DNA of 64,000 bases. It comes from Hymenopus coronatus (Eukaryota > Arthropoda > Insecta > Mantodea > Hymenopodidae). Position 1 is the stretch's first letter. The number at the start of each line of letters is the position of its first letter. Below are positions 33,268 to 45,249 of the stretch, one piece after another. The notes beneath the pieces were generated by a model, which was given only the letters and a program-made list of their open reading frames with translations, was not told the origin of the DNA and made no database searches. The translations under genes and the position numbers were made by a program. The DNA lies in assembly GCA_030762935.1 (NCBI GenBank), contig CM060883.1:32628501-32692500 (forward strand), written 5' to 3'.

Positions 33268-33590
33268 TACATTTTTTTCGTGGAGTTGATCTTTCTTTTT
33301 TTTTTTAGTTATTGGTTTCAGCTTCGAGAAACCTATATTTTTCTCTTACAGGAATTTGTCAACTCGTGTCCATCAAACAAAGGAACTTCAGTCACATAGC
33401 AACCAGCTTTTGACTATCACTTGAATCTATGGTACTCCCTTATTTTGCTTGTACTTACAAGGAACCAAGTAATAAGACTATTTCTGCTTTTTTTTTTCTC
33501 GATTAGCATGAAGTAAATAGAAACATAAGCTTTTTAACAATAATTTTTTGCAGAGATGTAGAGAAAGTTATGTGAATGGAACACATCAGA
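33268..33590 (-). mobile_element. HINE-like 5' half
   Basis: 'atttttttcgtggagttgat' to 'gaacacatcaga'. A second short 5' end follows at 33601-33650 ('gaaagtcatgtgaatggaac'). Confidence 0.8.
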
Positions 33591-33727
33591 TGTTTAATAA
33601 ACGGTTTGTTTGCGTAACAGCTACAGAAAGTCATGTGAATGGAACACATTAACTTTTTTTCCATGGATAAAACCCAACAAGATATTTTGACTGAAATTGA
33701 TTGAAACGTCACTAACCACAGCCCCTA

Positions 33728-33731
<4 letters not shown>

Positions 33732-33804
<73 letters not shown>

Positions 33805-33814
33805 AAGAAGAAGA
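33732..33814 (+). repeat. (TAA)n followed by (AAG)n
   Basis: About fourteen TAA units (33732-33775) passing directly into about thirteen AAG units (33776-33814). Confidence 0.95.
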
Positions 33815-33819
33815 ATCGG

Positions 33820-34375
33820 ATTTGTTGTTGTTTATAGTTTGTAATTTTTTTCCATTTACGTATTCTTTGGATACACTAGACATGCAAACACTATTTCATA
33901 AAAGCTCTCCCGTTTTGAATTATTTGGAAATGCTGTTGTGTTCTAAACCGCCATAGAAAAAAAAAAGAAGCACTGAATAATGAAATAATCATAAAAATGC
34001 CCAACTTTATGCCCTGGGAGTGACGCTTTCTCAGTCCAAAGCTAAGCGCCCGAGCAGAAATTTCAGCAGGTTTAAGGATAAGCACCCCCTCCCCCTGAAG
34101 CTTCCTCTTATCGTCACATGACAAACTTCAAGTTACTCTGTACTCGCAGGAACTGAGTGCTCCTTTAAGCACTTTTTCCTTCCATTTCATTCATCGTCTG
34201 AATTATTAACAAAGACGTAAAACGCTCAAAGCCAAACACAATTTCTGAAATTACCTCAACACAAACAAAATTTGCCATTAATTTTAAAACGTCATTCTCT
34301 AATGTACCTCAATCTGTTTTCCATAACAAAGCGAGCTTTAGTGCCATTTTTAAGAACTTGGTGTCGAAGGTAAAA
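33820..34375. other. Unassigned stretch
   Basis: No landmark. A minus-strand frame of 77 codons at 33891-34124 shows no domain. Confidence 0.35.
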
Positions 34376-34377
34376 AT

Positions 34378-35220
34378 CGTATGTATTCTATTCACATGCC
34401 TTTTTGTAGCTGTTCCACAACCAAAAGATTATTTTTTTATCTACATCATGCTAATCGAGAAAAACATTAGCAGAATGGTCTTAATATTAGTTTCCTTGTA
34501 AGTAGAAGGTAAATAATGGAATATCTAGGCTAAAGCGCTAGTCATACCTTATAAAAGCTATCGCTACGTGAAACACTTGAAGTTCGGTTCGCTTTTGCAC
34601 TGCCAGTAAAACGAAAGGTGACTGTCTGATAAAAGTTACGTAATTTAAAATTTAAATCAATAACAAGAAATATTTGGGAAACCGTCAATTTTACAATAAA
34701 AATATGTGAAATATAATGTGTGTGTTTTAACGAGATCTACATATTTGTGTAGTACATTTTCGATTATTTCTTACGGTTTACCAGTTAGGTAAAATTCTGC
34801 AAAAATTACCCAGAATGAACAAGTATGCAGAATCCATTCCAAGAAAATTCAGGATATCCATTTTATTTGTAATGTAAATATCTCTATCATACAGTATTTG
34901 AACAAAAATCGTTAGCCATTTTTGAGAAAAACAGTTTCAAAAATTGTTCCATGTAAAGGATTTTTTGGGATGGAGGGATTCTCTTGAAAATCTTCGTGTA
35001 GCGTCCTTGGAAGAGGATTACCAAGTTTGGTATTTAACGGTCGTTTAGTTTTTGAGTTATTCTGTCCACATACACACACGTACACGGACCTTTTCCAAAA
35101 ATGCTTATTTGAACTGAAGGGACCCCAAAACATATTTTCCGGTGAAATATCGAGATCAAATTTTTGAATGGAACGCAATACAATCTCTTACACTGTGTAC
35201 AGGTATGTGTAGAGAATGTA
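34378..35220 (+). mobile_element. HINE-like element, full length, divergent
   Basis: Starts near 'cgtatgtattctattcacat' and ends 'actgtgtacaggtatgtgta' then 'gagaatgta'. All internal blocks are recognisable with many substitutions. Confidence 0.8.
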
Positions 35221-35224
35221 AAAA

Positions 35225-36095
35225 TAGATCGTTAAAGCACATAATTTACACCCAAGCATATTTCTGTTTGTTTACCTCAGCAAGAAGTAGATAGAATAGG
35301 GTTTTGTCAGAATAATTTGTTGCAGAATAGGTAGAAAACGTGAATAGAACGCTCCAACTTTTTATATGCAATAGTACCTGAAAAATATATTTTTAGGTTA
35401 TATTCACAACACAAAATCGCCGTTTCTTTGGTGCACCATGTATAACTGTCTGTACACTATTCGATTACTTGGACTATTTCGCTCATGACACGTAATCGTA
35501 GGAGGTAGCCAATACAGTACATTGGCGCGTAAAATTCCAGCCAATCGGAACTCGTTATCTCTCCATTTTAATCACTTCTTTTATCACACCCACGTGCAAT
35601 TGTTTTTCTTAATGTATCGCACCCACGTGCGTTTGATTTCTCTCTGAACTAACATTCGTCTCATAATGATAGAATCAGTGTGCGTGATATTTCTGTATAT
35701 ATTGGCAGAAGTTTCAAAACGTGCTTATTTTACGCCAAAAATAATAGAATGTAGCAATACAAAGAGATCTGAAATTGATGATATGGACATAAAGTTGCAG
35801 TGATTTCAATGCAGATGTACATGAAACATGGGATTTTAGGAATATTATTTTTCACGTCCATATAGTCTAAACATTGCTATTTTATTCACGAAATAGTCTT
35901 ATTAAATACAACTCGAGCTACAACATTTCTCTGGATAAAAGTTGGACCTCTCGTTATATTTCTTATTATTGATAATCAACTGTTTCACACTTCCAGAAAA
36001 CTGACATCGGATGAGGTTAAGAAAATAATGTCGTTTAAAATACGATGGGATTAAATTAAATTAATTAATTCATCAGCAGAGGTTTGCTGAGGAGG

Positions 36096-36134
<39 letters not shown>

Positions 36135-36178
36135 GAATAAAATCTAGTAGGTAGTAGGCAAAAAATAAACTGCAGTTA
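35225..36178. other. Unassigned region ending in (GA)n
   Basis: Nothing recognised apart from a GA repeat at 36097-36131. Confidence 0.4.
36097..36131 (+). repeat. (GA)n microsatellite
   Basis: Uninterrupted GA tract about 50 bp upstream of the foldback mariner derivative. Confidence 0.9.
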
Positions 36179-36180
36179 TA

Positions 36181-37066
36181 CAGGGTTACTACAAAAGAAA
36201 TAGACAACTTCAACTGTCTGTAAAACAAAAACTATTAGAGATAGCAACCTAATTATTTTGGAGGTATGTTGAGAAACTCTCAAAGTTTCGTTTGTTACTA
36301 TTGGTAACGCTGTAGTGTTTTGTTTGTTGTTGCAGAAGCTAAAATGGCGGAAAATCCTGTGGAAAAGGCATATTGCGTGTTGGAATTTGCTAGAACGCAA
36401 TCAGCAACTGTTGTCCAACGACATTTTAGAACACGTTACCACAAAAATGAAATGATGCGCTCACAAAAACCAGCATCGTCTTCATCATGTCGCAACATGT
36501 CGATGCAAAAGTCACGCCGTATGACCTTATCTTCTTCACTCAGAAACTGCAACATCTGTAATCTGTAAGGCATCATGTGCAGTCGCTTCCGCAAGATTTT
36601 CCATACAGTTTGCTGTGGAATTTGTAATTGCATGCTTGCCCTAGATGTCGATTTCTGTGGGCTTCTTATGTAGGCAGAACGAACACGTTCAACGTTTTCT
36701 TCCGAAACTCTTGGTCTTCCCGAGCTCTTCCCTTTGCACAAACATCCCGTTGTCTCGAATTTTCTATACCAGTCGTAGATTGACTGTCTAGTCGGTGGAG
36801 TTTTGTGGTAACGTGTTCTAAAATGTCGTTGGACAACAGTTGCTGATTGCGTTCTAGCAAATTCCAACACGCAATATGCCTTTTCCACAGGATTTTCCGC
36901 CATTTCAGCTTCTGCAACAACAAACAAAACACTACAGCGTTACCAATAGTAACAAACGAAACTCTGACAGTTTCTCAACATACCTCCAAAATAATTAGGT
37001 TGCTATCTCTAATAGTTTTTGTTTTACAGGCAGTTGAAGTTGTCTATTTCTTTTGTAGTAACCCTG
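36181..37066. mobile_element. Complete foldback (palindromic) mariner derivative, TA flanked
   Basis: Begins 'cagggttactacaaaagaaa' and ends with the reverse complement 'tgtagtaaccctg', with TA on each side (36179-36180 and 37067-37068). Two inverted arms of about 266 bp (36181-36446 and 36801-37066) differ at only a few positions and both contain the 5' leader and first ~40 codons of the same transposase. The central 354 bp continue the minus-strand transposase. The long matching arms, intact ends and TA duplication indicate a unit that moved as such. See 20432-21110. Confidence 0.92.
36445..36903 (-). pseudogene. Tc1/mariner-type transposase N-terminal half in a foldback element
   Basis: About 150 codons from MAENPVEKAYCVLEFARTQS to GFCERIISF, without a stop. 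First helix-turn-helix at residues ~15-50, GRPR linker at ~67, second helix-turn-helix at ~75-115 ending in VWKILRKRLHMMPYRLQ. The frame stops where the inverted arm begins, just before the expected first catalytic Asp, so the catalytic domain is absent. The upstream in-frame MFVVAEAE is probably leader. The frame is clean, unlike other relics here, suggesting a recent insertion. The left arm carries a mirror-image start of the same gene (plus strand, ATG at 36343). Confidence 0.88.
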
Positions 37067-37094
37067 TATTTCAGACCTCAAGCATACCTAAAAA

Positions 37095-37882
37095 TCTGAC
37101 GTGTTCCATTCAGAAGACTTTCTCTACATCGCTATATCAAATTATTGTTAAAAACATATTTTCTATCTATTTTCTGATAATCGAGATCAACATTAGGAGG
37201 AATTGTCTTATTACTTGCTTCCTTGTAAGTAAACGGAAAATAAGGGAGTTCAGTAGGCTAAAACGATGGTGAAATTTTTTAAAAGCGGTTGCGATGTAAA
37301 TGAAATGCGTTTCCATATATGGGCGGGAGCTTGCAACTATCAGAGTTAAAAAGAATTAAGTATTTTAAATCTGAAACAAATAACAAGGAATGTTTCAGCA
37401 ATGGTCAATTCAAAGAAAAAAAATATTTGATATAAATTGTATGTCTTGACGTGATCTACATTTTTTGTGTAGCAAGTTTTTGCCTATCTCTTAATCAGTT
37501 ACGAAAAAATTCAGCAAAATTCATTCAGAATAGAGGTTTTTGGAGGCTATTCCCAATTCTATTTGGCATTTAAATATCTTTAATATATGGTATTTTAATC
37601 AAAATCGTTAGAACCATTTTTGAGAAAATCAAAATGTTAAACATTTTTTCCACATAAAGGGTAGTTTTGGGAGGAGGGATTTTTCTCAAAATCGTCGTGT
37701 CGCATCCCTGGAAGATAATAAACTTAAATACCGCACACACACACACGGACTATTTCCTGAAAATGCTTTTTTAGAATACAGAGGAGCCTAAAACGTCTAT
37801 TTCCGGTGAAATCTCGGTTTTGAATTTTTGGGTGGAATACAATACCTTCTCTATACTTATGTACGTAGTATGGAGAAAGAAA
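37095..37882 (+). mobile_element. HINE-like element, full length with deletions
   Basis: Starts 'tctgacgtgttccattcaga' and ends with a shortened palindrome 'acttatgtacgtagtatgga' then 'gaaagaaaaag'. Confidence 0.8.
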
Positions 37883-37884
37883 AA

Positions 37885-38440
37885 GCAGCGTTAACTTGTT
37901 TTGGGCAACCTTTTACTTGTACCACGCTAACAAACAGAAGCGCAACTAAATGCCGTGACACCCTGTATCTGTAGAGCATTTGACGGTGAAAGGTAACTCC
38001 CATTTCAGGTAATGGACCAGACACTACTCCATGCAAAGGTAGTACGGACATTAAAACACGACCGCTGTATGTCATTACAAGTTCTCTTTCTACACGGTCG
38101 ACAGCCTTCTCACTCTTGCGGCTAACCGAGCCAGGGCTGCACAAAACCTCCAAGGTTAAACAGCTGTGTTTTAGCTTTAGACCGTTTCTCGTATTTAAAG
38201 GGAAAATTCAGTCCACCCGAGCACAAATACACTTGAGATCGTTCAGTGTTAATCACCAACGCGGTTTCACTACATAACGTATGATTACTACAACATACTG
38301 TTGCTAATGTCTATGATTATGGATGGGGAGGACAAACACAATATAAATGGTGTTTGGCGCCCATGCATTGTAAGTTTATATAATTTTTACTTTCACCCCC
38401 TTCAGATATAGATAATAAAAGTGCGTATTACAGTAAAAAA
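37885..38440. other. Unassigned region with a 98-codon open frame
   Basis: Minus-strand frame 37857-38153 (starting MEVLCSPGSVSRKSEKAVDR) lies mainly outside the repeats. No domain recognised; the upstream part overlaps a HINE-like end, which argues against a gene. Confidence 0.3.
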
Positions 38441-38442
38441 AT

Positions 38443-39317
38443 TCTGATGTGTTCCACTCACATGACTTTCTCTACATCTCTACAACAAATTCAAACCTTA
38501 TTCTTCTACTTACTTAATGATATTCGAGAAAAAAATAGCAGAAAGGGTCTTATTACATGCTTCCTTGTAAGTATAAGAGAAATAAGGATGTATATAGTCT
38601 AAATCAATACTCAAATCTTAAAAAAAAACTGGTTGCTATGTGATTGAAGTACCTTTGTTTGTATGGACAGTAGCTGACAGATTCCCGTATTAGAAAAGTA
38701 TACGTATTTTAAAGCTGAAACGGATAACAAGGAATATCTCGAAAACGGCCAAGCCCACGAAAAAGCGTAGATATCATAAATTGCATGTTTTAACGAACTC
38801 TACATGTTTCATTAACTAATTTTTTCCTATCCCTTGCGGTTTACCAGTTATTCACGATTCAGCAAAATTCATTCTGAATAAACATGTTTTCAGAGGCTAT
38901 TCCCAGAAAATAGAAGACATACATTTTTTTTCATGTAAATATCTTAAATATAAGAGATTGTAATCAAAATCGTTAGCCATTTTTAAGAAAATAAAACTTA
39001 TCGATCTTTTTTACATGTAAAGGGTGGTAGGGCGTGGGGGGGCAGGGAGAGAGACTTTCTTGAAAATCTTCGTGTCGCATTCTTGGAAGACACCAAACAT
39101 AAATACCAAGTTTGATATTTAACAGTATTTTCGTTTTTGAGTTATACTGCCCACAGACACACACACACATACACGGGCATTTTTCTCAAAATGCTTATTC
39201 TGGGTTCAGGAGGTCTCAAAACATGTATTTCCGGTGAAGTCACGGTATCGAATTTTTAGGTGCAACACAATACCTTCTCTATACACTATGTACATAGTAC
39301 GCGTAGAGAAAGTAAAA
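38443..39317 (+). mobile_element. HINE-like element, full length
   Basis: Starts 'tctgatgtgttccactcaca' and ends 'cactatgtacatagtacgcg' then 'tagagaaagtaaaa'. Followed directly by another copy in the same direction. Confidence 0.88.
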
Positions 39318-40172
39318 AATAAATTATGTGTCTTATTGAGATCTATAATTTTTGAGTAGCAAGATTGTCTATTTCTTATGGTTTAAACCATTATGCAAAA
39401 TTCTGCAAAACTAATCCCGAATAAAGAGGTTTCAGAGGCTATTCCCTGAAAATTCAAAATATACACTTTATTTGTGTTATTGCAATGTACATTATTTTAA
39501 TAAAAATCGTTAGAGACATGTTTTAGAAAAACATTTTAAAAGTGGTTCCATGGTTGAATGGTTAGACCATTGGCCTTCCATCTAGGCGGCCCGGGTTCGT
39601 TTCCAAGTCCCGTATGTGGGATTTGTGGCTTTTCTCTGGGTCTTCCGGTTTTCTCCGCCACTCAATCCACCAATTGCTCCATCATTACCTTTGCAATCAT
39701 CAATTTCGCTTGCATTTCATACATTATCGACTTCATGTCCATGCCTGGATAGGGGCCGACTCCTCGTAGCAGGTTCTCCATTCTGTGGTTTCGTGCCGTT
39801 AGGCTCCCCTACTGACTTCCGACTCCTAGATATTAGCTTGTAAGTCCTAGGGTGATGTCAGTCTTACAAATACAGAGAGATAAGCCGATTACGAAACGAA
39901 ACAACATTTTCAAAAATTGTTTCATGTAAAGGTAGTTTGTGGTGGGGAGATTTTCTTGGAAATCTTCGTGTTGTATTCTTGGAAGATGCTAAACATAAAT
40001 TACAACTTTGGTATTTAACAGTTTTTTTTTTTGTTTTCCAAAAATGTCTTTTGTTGAAATCAGGGGGTTTCTGAACATATATTTCCAGTGAAATCTCGAC
40101 ATCAATTTTTAGGTGGAATACAGTACCTTCTCTAGCTACTGTTTGCCAATGCACATGTGTGTTAGAGTAAGT
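39318..40172 (+). mobile_element. HINE-like element split by a SINE
   Basis: From 'aaattatgtgtcttattgag' to about 39548, then resuming at 39897 ('acaacattttcaaaaattgt') through 'cttcgtgttgtattcttgga' to 'gtgttagagtaagtgaaaat'. The sequence beside the SINE is repeated imperfectly on both sides ('acatttt...ttccatg'). Confidence 0.7.
39549..39893 (+). mobile_element. tRNA-derived SINE (family A)
   Basis: Head 'ggttgaatggttagaccatt' (A-box) and 'gcggcccgggttcgtttcc' (B-box), body 'ggtcttccggttttctccgc', then a longer 3' region than other family A copies. Inserted in a HINE-like element. Confidence 0.75.
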
Positions 40173-40199
40173 GAAAATGATTCAGGGCTATGACTCAAC

Positions 40200-40420
40200 T
40201 TTAACTGTGTAGGCATTTGCATTACTGCTAAAATGAAACTACATTCTAAATTTTCTGTCAATAGCCAGTGAAATGCTCTTCATTCTGAATTAATTGTACA
40301 ACTTTTCATTACTGGTGAACCATTAGAGATGTACAAAAAAGCTTATATATTGCACGAATGAAGTAAATCTTCTAAAACACACAATTTACGCAGACGATAT
40401 TTTGTGGCTTAAATCCATCT
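40200..40420 (-). mobile_element. HINE-like internal remnant
   Basis: Decayed blocks 'ttctgtcaatagccagtgaa', 'ctcttcattctgaattaatt', 'ggtgaaccattagagatgta', 'taaaacacacaatttacgca'. Confidence 0.6.
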
Positions 40421-40539
40421 GTTTCCAAAACGTTTATTGCTATTGGATTAACTCTTGCAATACTAAATATTATAACAAAATTCTCTGTAATACTCCATTT
40501 TATTTCTTCCACTGATATCAAATTAAAATCTATTCACAA

Positions 40540-41390
40540 ATAAATGTCCATTCAATGCATTCACAATAATTCTGCGGCGGCTGCAGCTACTGCACGCTAT
40601 AAATTCCCCGTCGAAATTGTGTCAACTGCTGCACGCAATGCATTCCCAGTTGAAACTGAACTCTCTGCGGGGCTCGTTCTACCCTTTTATACCTGTCTAC
40701 GAAGTGGCAAAAGATTTTCAAAAGTAATTGCAAGTGCAAACCACCGCAGCTGTCAAAAACTTACGCAGGTGCAACAATCGCAGCTAAAGCTAGGTCCATT
40801 CACGCACGTGTAACAACGCAAGACAACAATCAGCTATGGCGTCCGATACAGATTACGACCTTTGGTACACAATAAGTAAGTCATTGTGTTCATGACACTT
40901 TCTAATAATTTTTCACTCACTAGACTGACTTTCTAAGTCATTTCATTTCACTTCACTTCTCTCACCGGCACTTGTCGGCCCCTTTTATAGTCCGTAGCCG
41001 GCCTCCGAAACTTCCCGTCTTATAAATTACGTTTTGTTCATGTATAAAGAAATGACTCTGGGCCTAGAGATAAAGAAGGTCCGAGAAGTCTTGCACAAAA
41101 ACTAATAAAGGCCTCTTTGCCAGGTTATTGTTTCCGTTCGCTCTATTGTTAGTACAACTCAACCTCTGATCTCTTCAGTGTCGTTCGGCCACACGTGCCT
41201 CCGTTGCAGTACACTTTATTTTTTAGTATTAAAACTGAATTTCTGTAATGTAATTTAAATAGTAAGGAACTCTAAAGCCAGAATATACGTAGGTACAGTC
41301 TTTGAAAGTTCTTGCTATCACTTCAGCCACCTGCATCCCAATTATTCCTGCAGAAACATTTTGTACAAAATTATCTCAATAGATACCAAA
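40540..41390. other. Unassigned island, possible first exon
   Basis: Less AT-rich stretch with two open pieces. A plus-strand frame 40544-40813 (89 codons) has an Ala run. A separate ATG at 40843 reads MASDTDYDLWYTIS and runs into 'aagtaagt', a good splice-donor match. No domain, promoter motif or downstream exon is identified, so this is only a candidate. A piece of a DNA transposon is equally possible. Confidence 0.25.
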
Positions 41391-41393
41391 AAA

Positions 41394-42250
41394 TCTGATG
41401 TGTTCCATTCACATGAAGTTCTCTCCATCTCTACAACAAATTATTGTTAAAAAGCTGATGCTTCTATTTACTTCATGCTAAACAGCAGAAATAACTTTAT
41501 TACTTGCTTCCTTAAAAGTAGAAACGAAATAAGGGAGTAGCATAGGCTAAAGTGATAGTCAAAAGCTGGTTGCTATGTGACTGAAGTTCGTTTGTATGGA
41601 CAGGAGTTGACAAATTCCTGTATGAGAAAAATAAGTTTTTCAAAGCTGAATCCAAAAGAAGGAATATCTAAAAAACGATCAACTCCACGAGAAAAATGTA
41701 TATAACATACATTGTGTGTTTTAATGTGCTCTACATTTTTTTTTTTGGTAAGTTTTTGTCTATCTCTTACGGTTTACCATTTACACAAAATTCCGTAAAA
41801 TCCATCCAGTATAAAGTAGTCTTCAGAGGCTATTCCCAGAAAATTCAAAATATACATATTATTTGTAAGGTATATATCTTTAATATGCGATGTTTTAATC
41901 AAAATCGTTAGAGCCATTTTTTAGAAAATCAAAATTTTCGAAAAATTTTCCATATGATGGGTGATTGGGGGTGGGGGGATTTTCTTGAAAAAGCTTCGTG
42001 TCGCATCCTTGGAAGATACTGAACTTAAATACCAAGTTTGATATTTCACGGTCATTTCGTTTTTTGAGCTATGCTGCCCACAGACACACACACATACACA
42101 CACGGACATTTTTCTAAAAAGGCTTTTTTTTTATTCAGGTGGTCTCAAAACATGTATTTCCGGTGAAATCTCGGTATCGAATTTGTTGGTGCAATGCAAT
42201 ACCTTCTCTATACACTATGTACACAGTACGTATATTAAGTAGAGAAAAAA
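41394..42250 (+). mobile_element. HINE-like element, full length
   Basis: Starts 'tctgatgtgttccattcaca' and ends 'cactatgtacacagtacgta' followed by a small insertion and 'agagaaaaaa'. Confidence 0.85.
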
Positions 42251-42379
42251 ATGTAAGTGTCAAATAAAAGTGTTTTTTTATATTTCCAAATGTGCATTTT
42301 TGCAGAGAGTAGTTTTCTCCTCAGGAGAAAAGCAGCTGGCCTGAGTTCCACACCTCCATACACCATGAAACTAGAGTAT

Positions 42380-43012
42380 TATTCAAAGATGAAAAGGAAA
42401 TGAAAGACGAATAGAAAAAGTCACCCGTTTAGAGAAAATTTTATGTACCTTAAAACTGTGACCAATAATTCGGAATATCACAAAATGGTTAACTCTACAA
42501 AATAAATAAATTAATTGAAATATATCAAAACTGTTTTAATGAGATCTACATTGTATTTGTCTAGTAAGTTTTTGTCTACCTTTTACGGTTCACCAGGTAT
42601 ACAGAGTTACACAAAATTTATCCAGAATGAAGAGGTCTTCAGAGGCTATTTCCAGAAAATTCAATATATGCATTTTATTTGTATATAAAATTATACGGCA
42701 CTTTAATCAAATATCGATAAGACATTTTGACTTTTTTTCGACGTAAAGGGTAGTTGGGTGAAGGGGGATTTTCCTGAAAACCTTCGTGTTACATCTTCGT
42801 AAGGTAATAAAAGTTAAATACCAAATTTCATGTATAAAATACTTTTCGTTTTTGAGCTATGCTGCCCACAGGCGCACACAGATATTTTCTAGCATTTTTT
42901 GCATTCAGGGGTTCTCAAAACATGTATTTCCGTCGGAATATCCGTATAGAAATTTTGAATGGAATACAATACCTTCTTTATACACTATGTACATGTACGT
43001 ATGGCGAAATAA
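42380..43012 (+). mobile_element. HINE-like element, 5' truncated and divergent
   Basis: 'gtgaccaataattcggaata' through 'gaagaggtcttcagaggcta' to 'cactatgtacatgtacgtat'. Same direction as the preceding copy. Confidence 0.7.
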
Positions 43013-43277
43013 ACGATCATAAGAATAGCTTGTACGCTCATTATTTAACAATAGGTGATTGAAAACAAACACGTGAAAGTGACATATTAGATATTTTTTA
43101 CTTGTTCCATTTATACCCCATGGGCTATCGGCGGCATTTCCCTGACATAATTATTACCTATTGGCAATGGTGTTAACTCGTGTATGGTTTGTTGTTGTTG
43201 ATTTCTGTTCTTTCTTTTATTCGTTAGAACCACCCACTTTCGCACCTTCTTTCATATTTCCTGACTCTGGAGATGAT

Positions 43278-43477
43278 TTTTTTTTGGTAGTGTTTAACGC
43301 CCGCTTTAGCTACTTAAGGCACCGCAGGCGGTGACACTGATGATACATGAATGAAGATGGAACCGGAGAACCCGGAGAAAACCAACCACCAAAAATCTCA
43401 CATGCGGTCGTTTGTGATCGAACCCAGGCCGTCTAGGTGAGAGGCGAGTGATCTAACCACTCGGCCACGGCGCGGAC
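43278..43477 (-). mobile_element. tRNA-derived SINE (family A) with 13-bp TSD
   Basis: Minus-strand head 'tggccgagtggttagatcac' (A-box) and 'cctgggttcgatc' (B-box), body complement 'ggagaacccggagaaaac', and a short poly-A (poly-T at 43278-43285). Direct repeat 'ctctgg[a/g]gatgat' at 43265-43277 and 43478-43490. Confidence 0.85.
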
Positions 43478-43490
43478 CTCTGGGGATGAT

Positions 43491-43597
43491 AGGAAATAGT
43501 CTAGGCTAGAGAAAACTTCACCACCCCGAGCCGGGAATCGAACCCGGTACCCCCAGCAAAGCAGGACAGGAGATCTAACAACTGAACCAGCCCGGAT
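43491..43597 (-). mobile_element. tRNA-derived SINE head (family D-like) split by the family A SINE
   Basis: Minus-strand B-box 'gtaccgggttcgattcccgg' and A-box-like 'ctggttcagttgttagatct'. The part proximal to 43490 resembles the family D body, and the family A SINE is inserted in it, so family A was active later at this site. Confidence 0.65.
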
Positions 43598-43599
43598 TA

Positions 43600-44020
43600 A
43601 TTTTCAATTCAGGTGGAGCTCTATGATTTAGGATATTTCATCTTGACCCAGATCATATCTCAACGCGTGGGTTTTACAGAAAGTTGAATTAACATCAAAC
43701 ATTACGTTCTGACGATAAACATCTGCGCTTAATCACACTGTCTTCTAGAATGCAGCTCTTTTACTTTCATATACAATTCTTTACGCACATTCATAAAAGC
43801 AGGAATATGCAAGGAGTTGAGTTTGTCAAAACTTTGAACTCCAAGATAGAAACTTTTTATGTACGACCTGACAGAATTGTTGAATGCGCCATTTATCTGT
43901 GTCCGAGCTTAGAAGCATATATCTGTTGCTGTCAGTAAAGCGTGTAGTCGCAACCAGCAATGACTGAGCACAAAATTCACATCTTCTGTTTGAGTACTAC
44001 TGGGCACAACATATGCAACT
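43600..44020. other. Unassigned stretch
   Basis: A 62-codon plus-strand frame at 43750-43938 has no recognised domain. Nothing else assignable. Confidence 0.35.
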
Positions 44021-44022
44021 GT

Positions 44023-44640
44023 TATGTATGTATGTATTTATTCTCTGCAATTGGGTACTGCCCGGTGGCAGAGTTAAATGCACAACATTCACTTGCAATA
44101 ATAATATTAGAGTCAAATTAAGAATAGAAATACAACTAACATATTACATATACATTTTTATTTTTTAAATGCTTAACAACTTATTATTCAGTATAGCAAT
44201 ACTTATGTCAATACCTGCCAGTTTATATGAAGCCTCAACATTAATACTATGCATTACTACTATATACACTAATACAGTTTTTGAAATCCTTAATTACTTC
44301 ACAATATTTACTCATATTAATTAACATTTATTGTCTTTAAATTATTCCCAAACTTCTTTAAGGTCAGAGGGCAGCCCTGAAAGGTTGCTACAGGCAATTC
44401 ATTCCATTCTTCAATGGTACCTTCTAACCTTAATTTTATACAAATGATCGTTTCGTCCGTAGTATGTTGGATTTTCTAACCTCTTTCTAACGTCCATCCA
44501 GTATTTAAACCGGCATAAGCTTTAAATAGTGCGACTAACCTATGTGTTTTACGCCTAACTTTTAGCGGCTCCCATTTATTCTCTTCCCTTTTCATAAATC
44601 CAAAATCTTTACCTCTCTTCATGAATTTAACCGTCCATTG
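44023..44640 (-). mobile_element. LINE 3' end (non-LTR retrotransposon)
   Basis: Minus strand reads RRKTHRLVALFKAYAGLNTG and, in a shifted frame, EEWNELPVATFQGCPLTLKK, then a stop. The W-N-x-L-P motif followed by a short basic tail is typical of the last codons of non-LTR retrotransposon reverse transcriptase ORFs (CR1/L2/Jockey-like groups). An AT-rich 3' UTR of about 300 bp follows, ending in a tandem tail 'aatacatacatacataac' (44023-44040). At least one frameshift or stop ('ERG-stop') separates the two coding pieces. The upstream body is absent, as expected for a 5'-truncated insertion. Confidence 0.75.
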
Positions 44641-44644
44641 CAAC

Positions 44645-45248
44645 GCTTATCTTAAAATAGCCTTTATGAAGTAATGAAGACATGCAGTAACTAATTAGCC
44701 AATAATCAGAATGGTATTGATATAGAGTCAGATATTTTCTCACAAACCAATCACGAGTTTACTATCTGTTATTTTCTGTAAGATCGTAACAGAGCTGCGA
44801 AATGAACAGCGCCTATCAGTACAAATTATCCGTTTTGCTTGCATCTGTTTACATTTCAATACTCGACCTGCTGCCCAAAGTACTGTGAGGTCAATGACCT
44901 TTCAGAAAATATTTGACCTGCTACTCCAGCATTCGTTACTGTTTGGCTTCCCTACTCTATGTTGCGCCTTCTCAACACTTCCGCACTGCGCTCTCGGGGA
45001 AAATAAACACGTATGGCTTGTGTGTGCCACACATATTTGAAAGTATACCAGTCTTAATAAGTAAAAGTATAAGTCCTCAAATGAAGTATATATTGATATA
45101 GTGTTTTTCATTACAGTGTTCTTAATTACTATTACTACCTGCACTTATACCTCTAACTGCCTTTTGATATGTTCGTGTGCTCGCGCTCGCGCGTGTGCTA
45201 TTTTCAACTATGAAAGGGCACGTTGTGTTTAGTTTTTCCCCAAATACT
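44645..45248. other. Unassigned stretch
   Basis: Contains 'ctcgcgctcgcgcgtgtgct' near 45181 and two overlapping 62-80 codon frames on opposite strands without recognised domains. Confidence 0.35.
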
Positions 45249-45249
45249 T

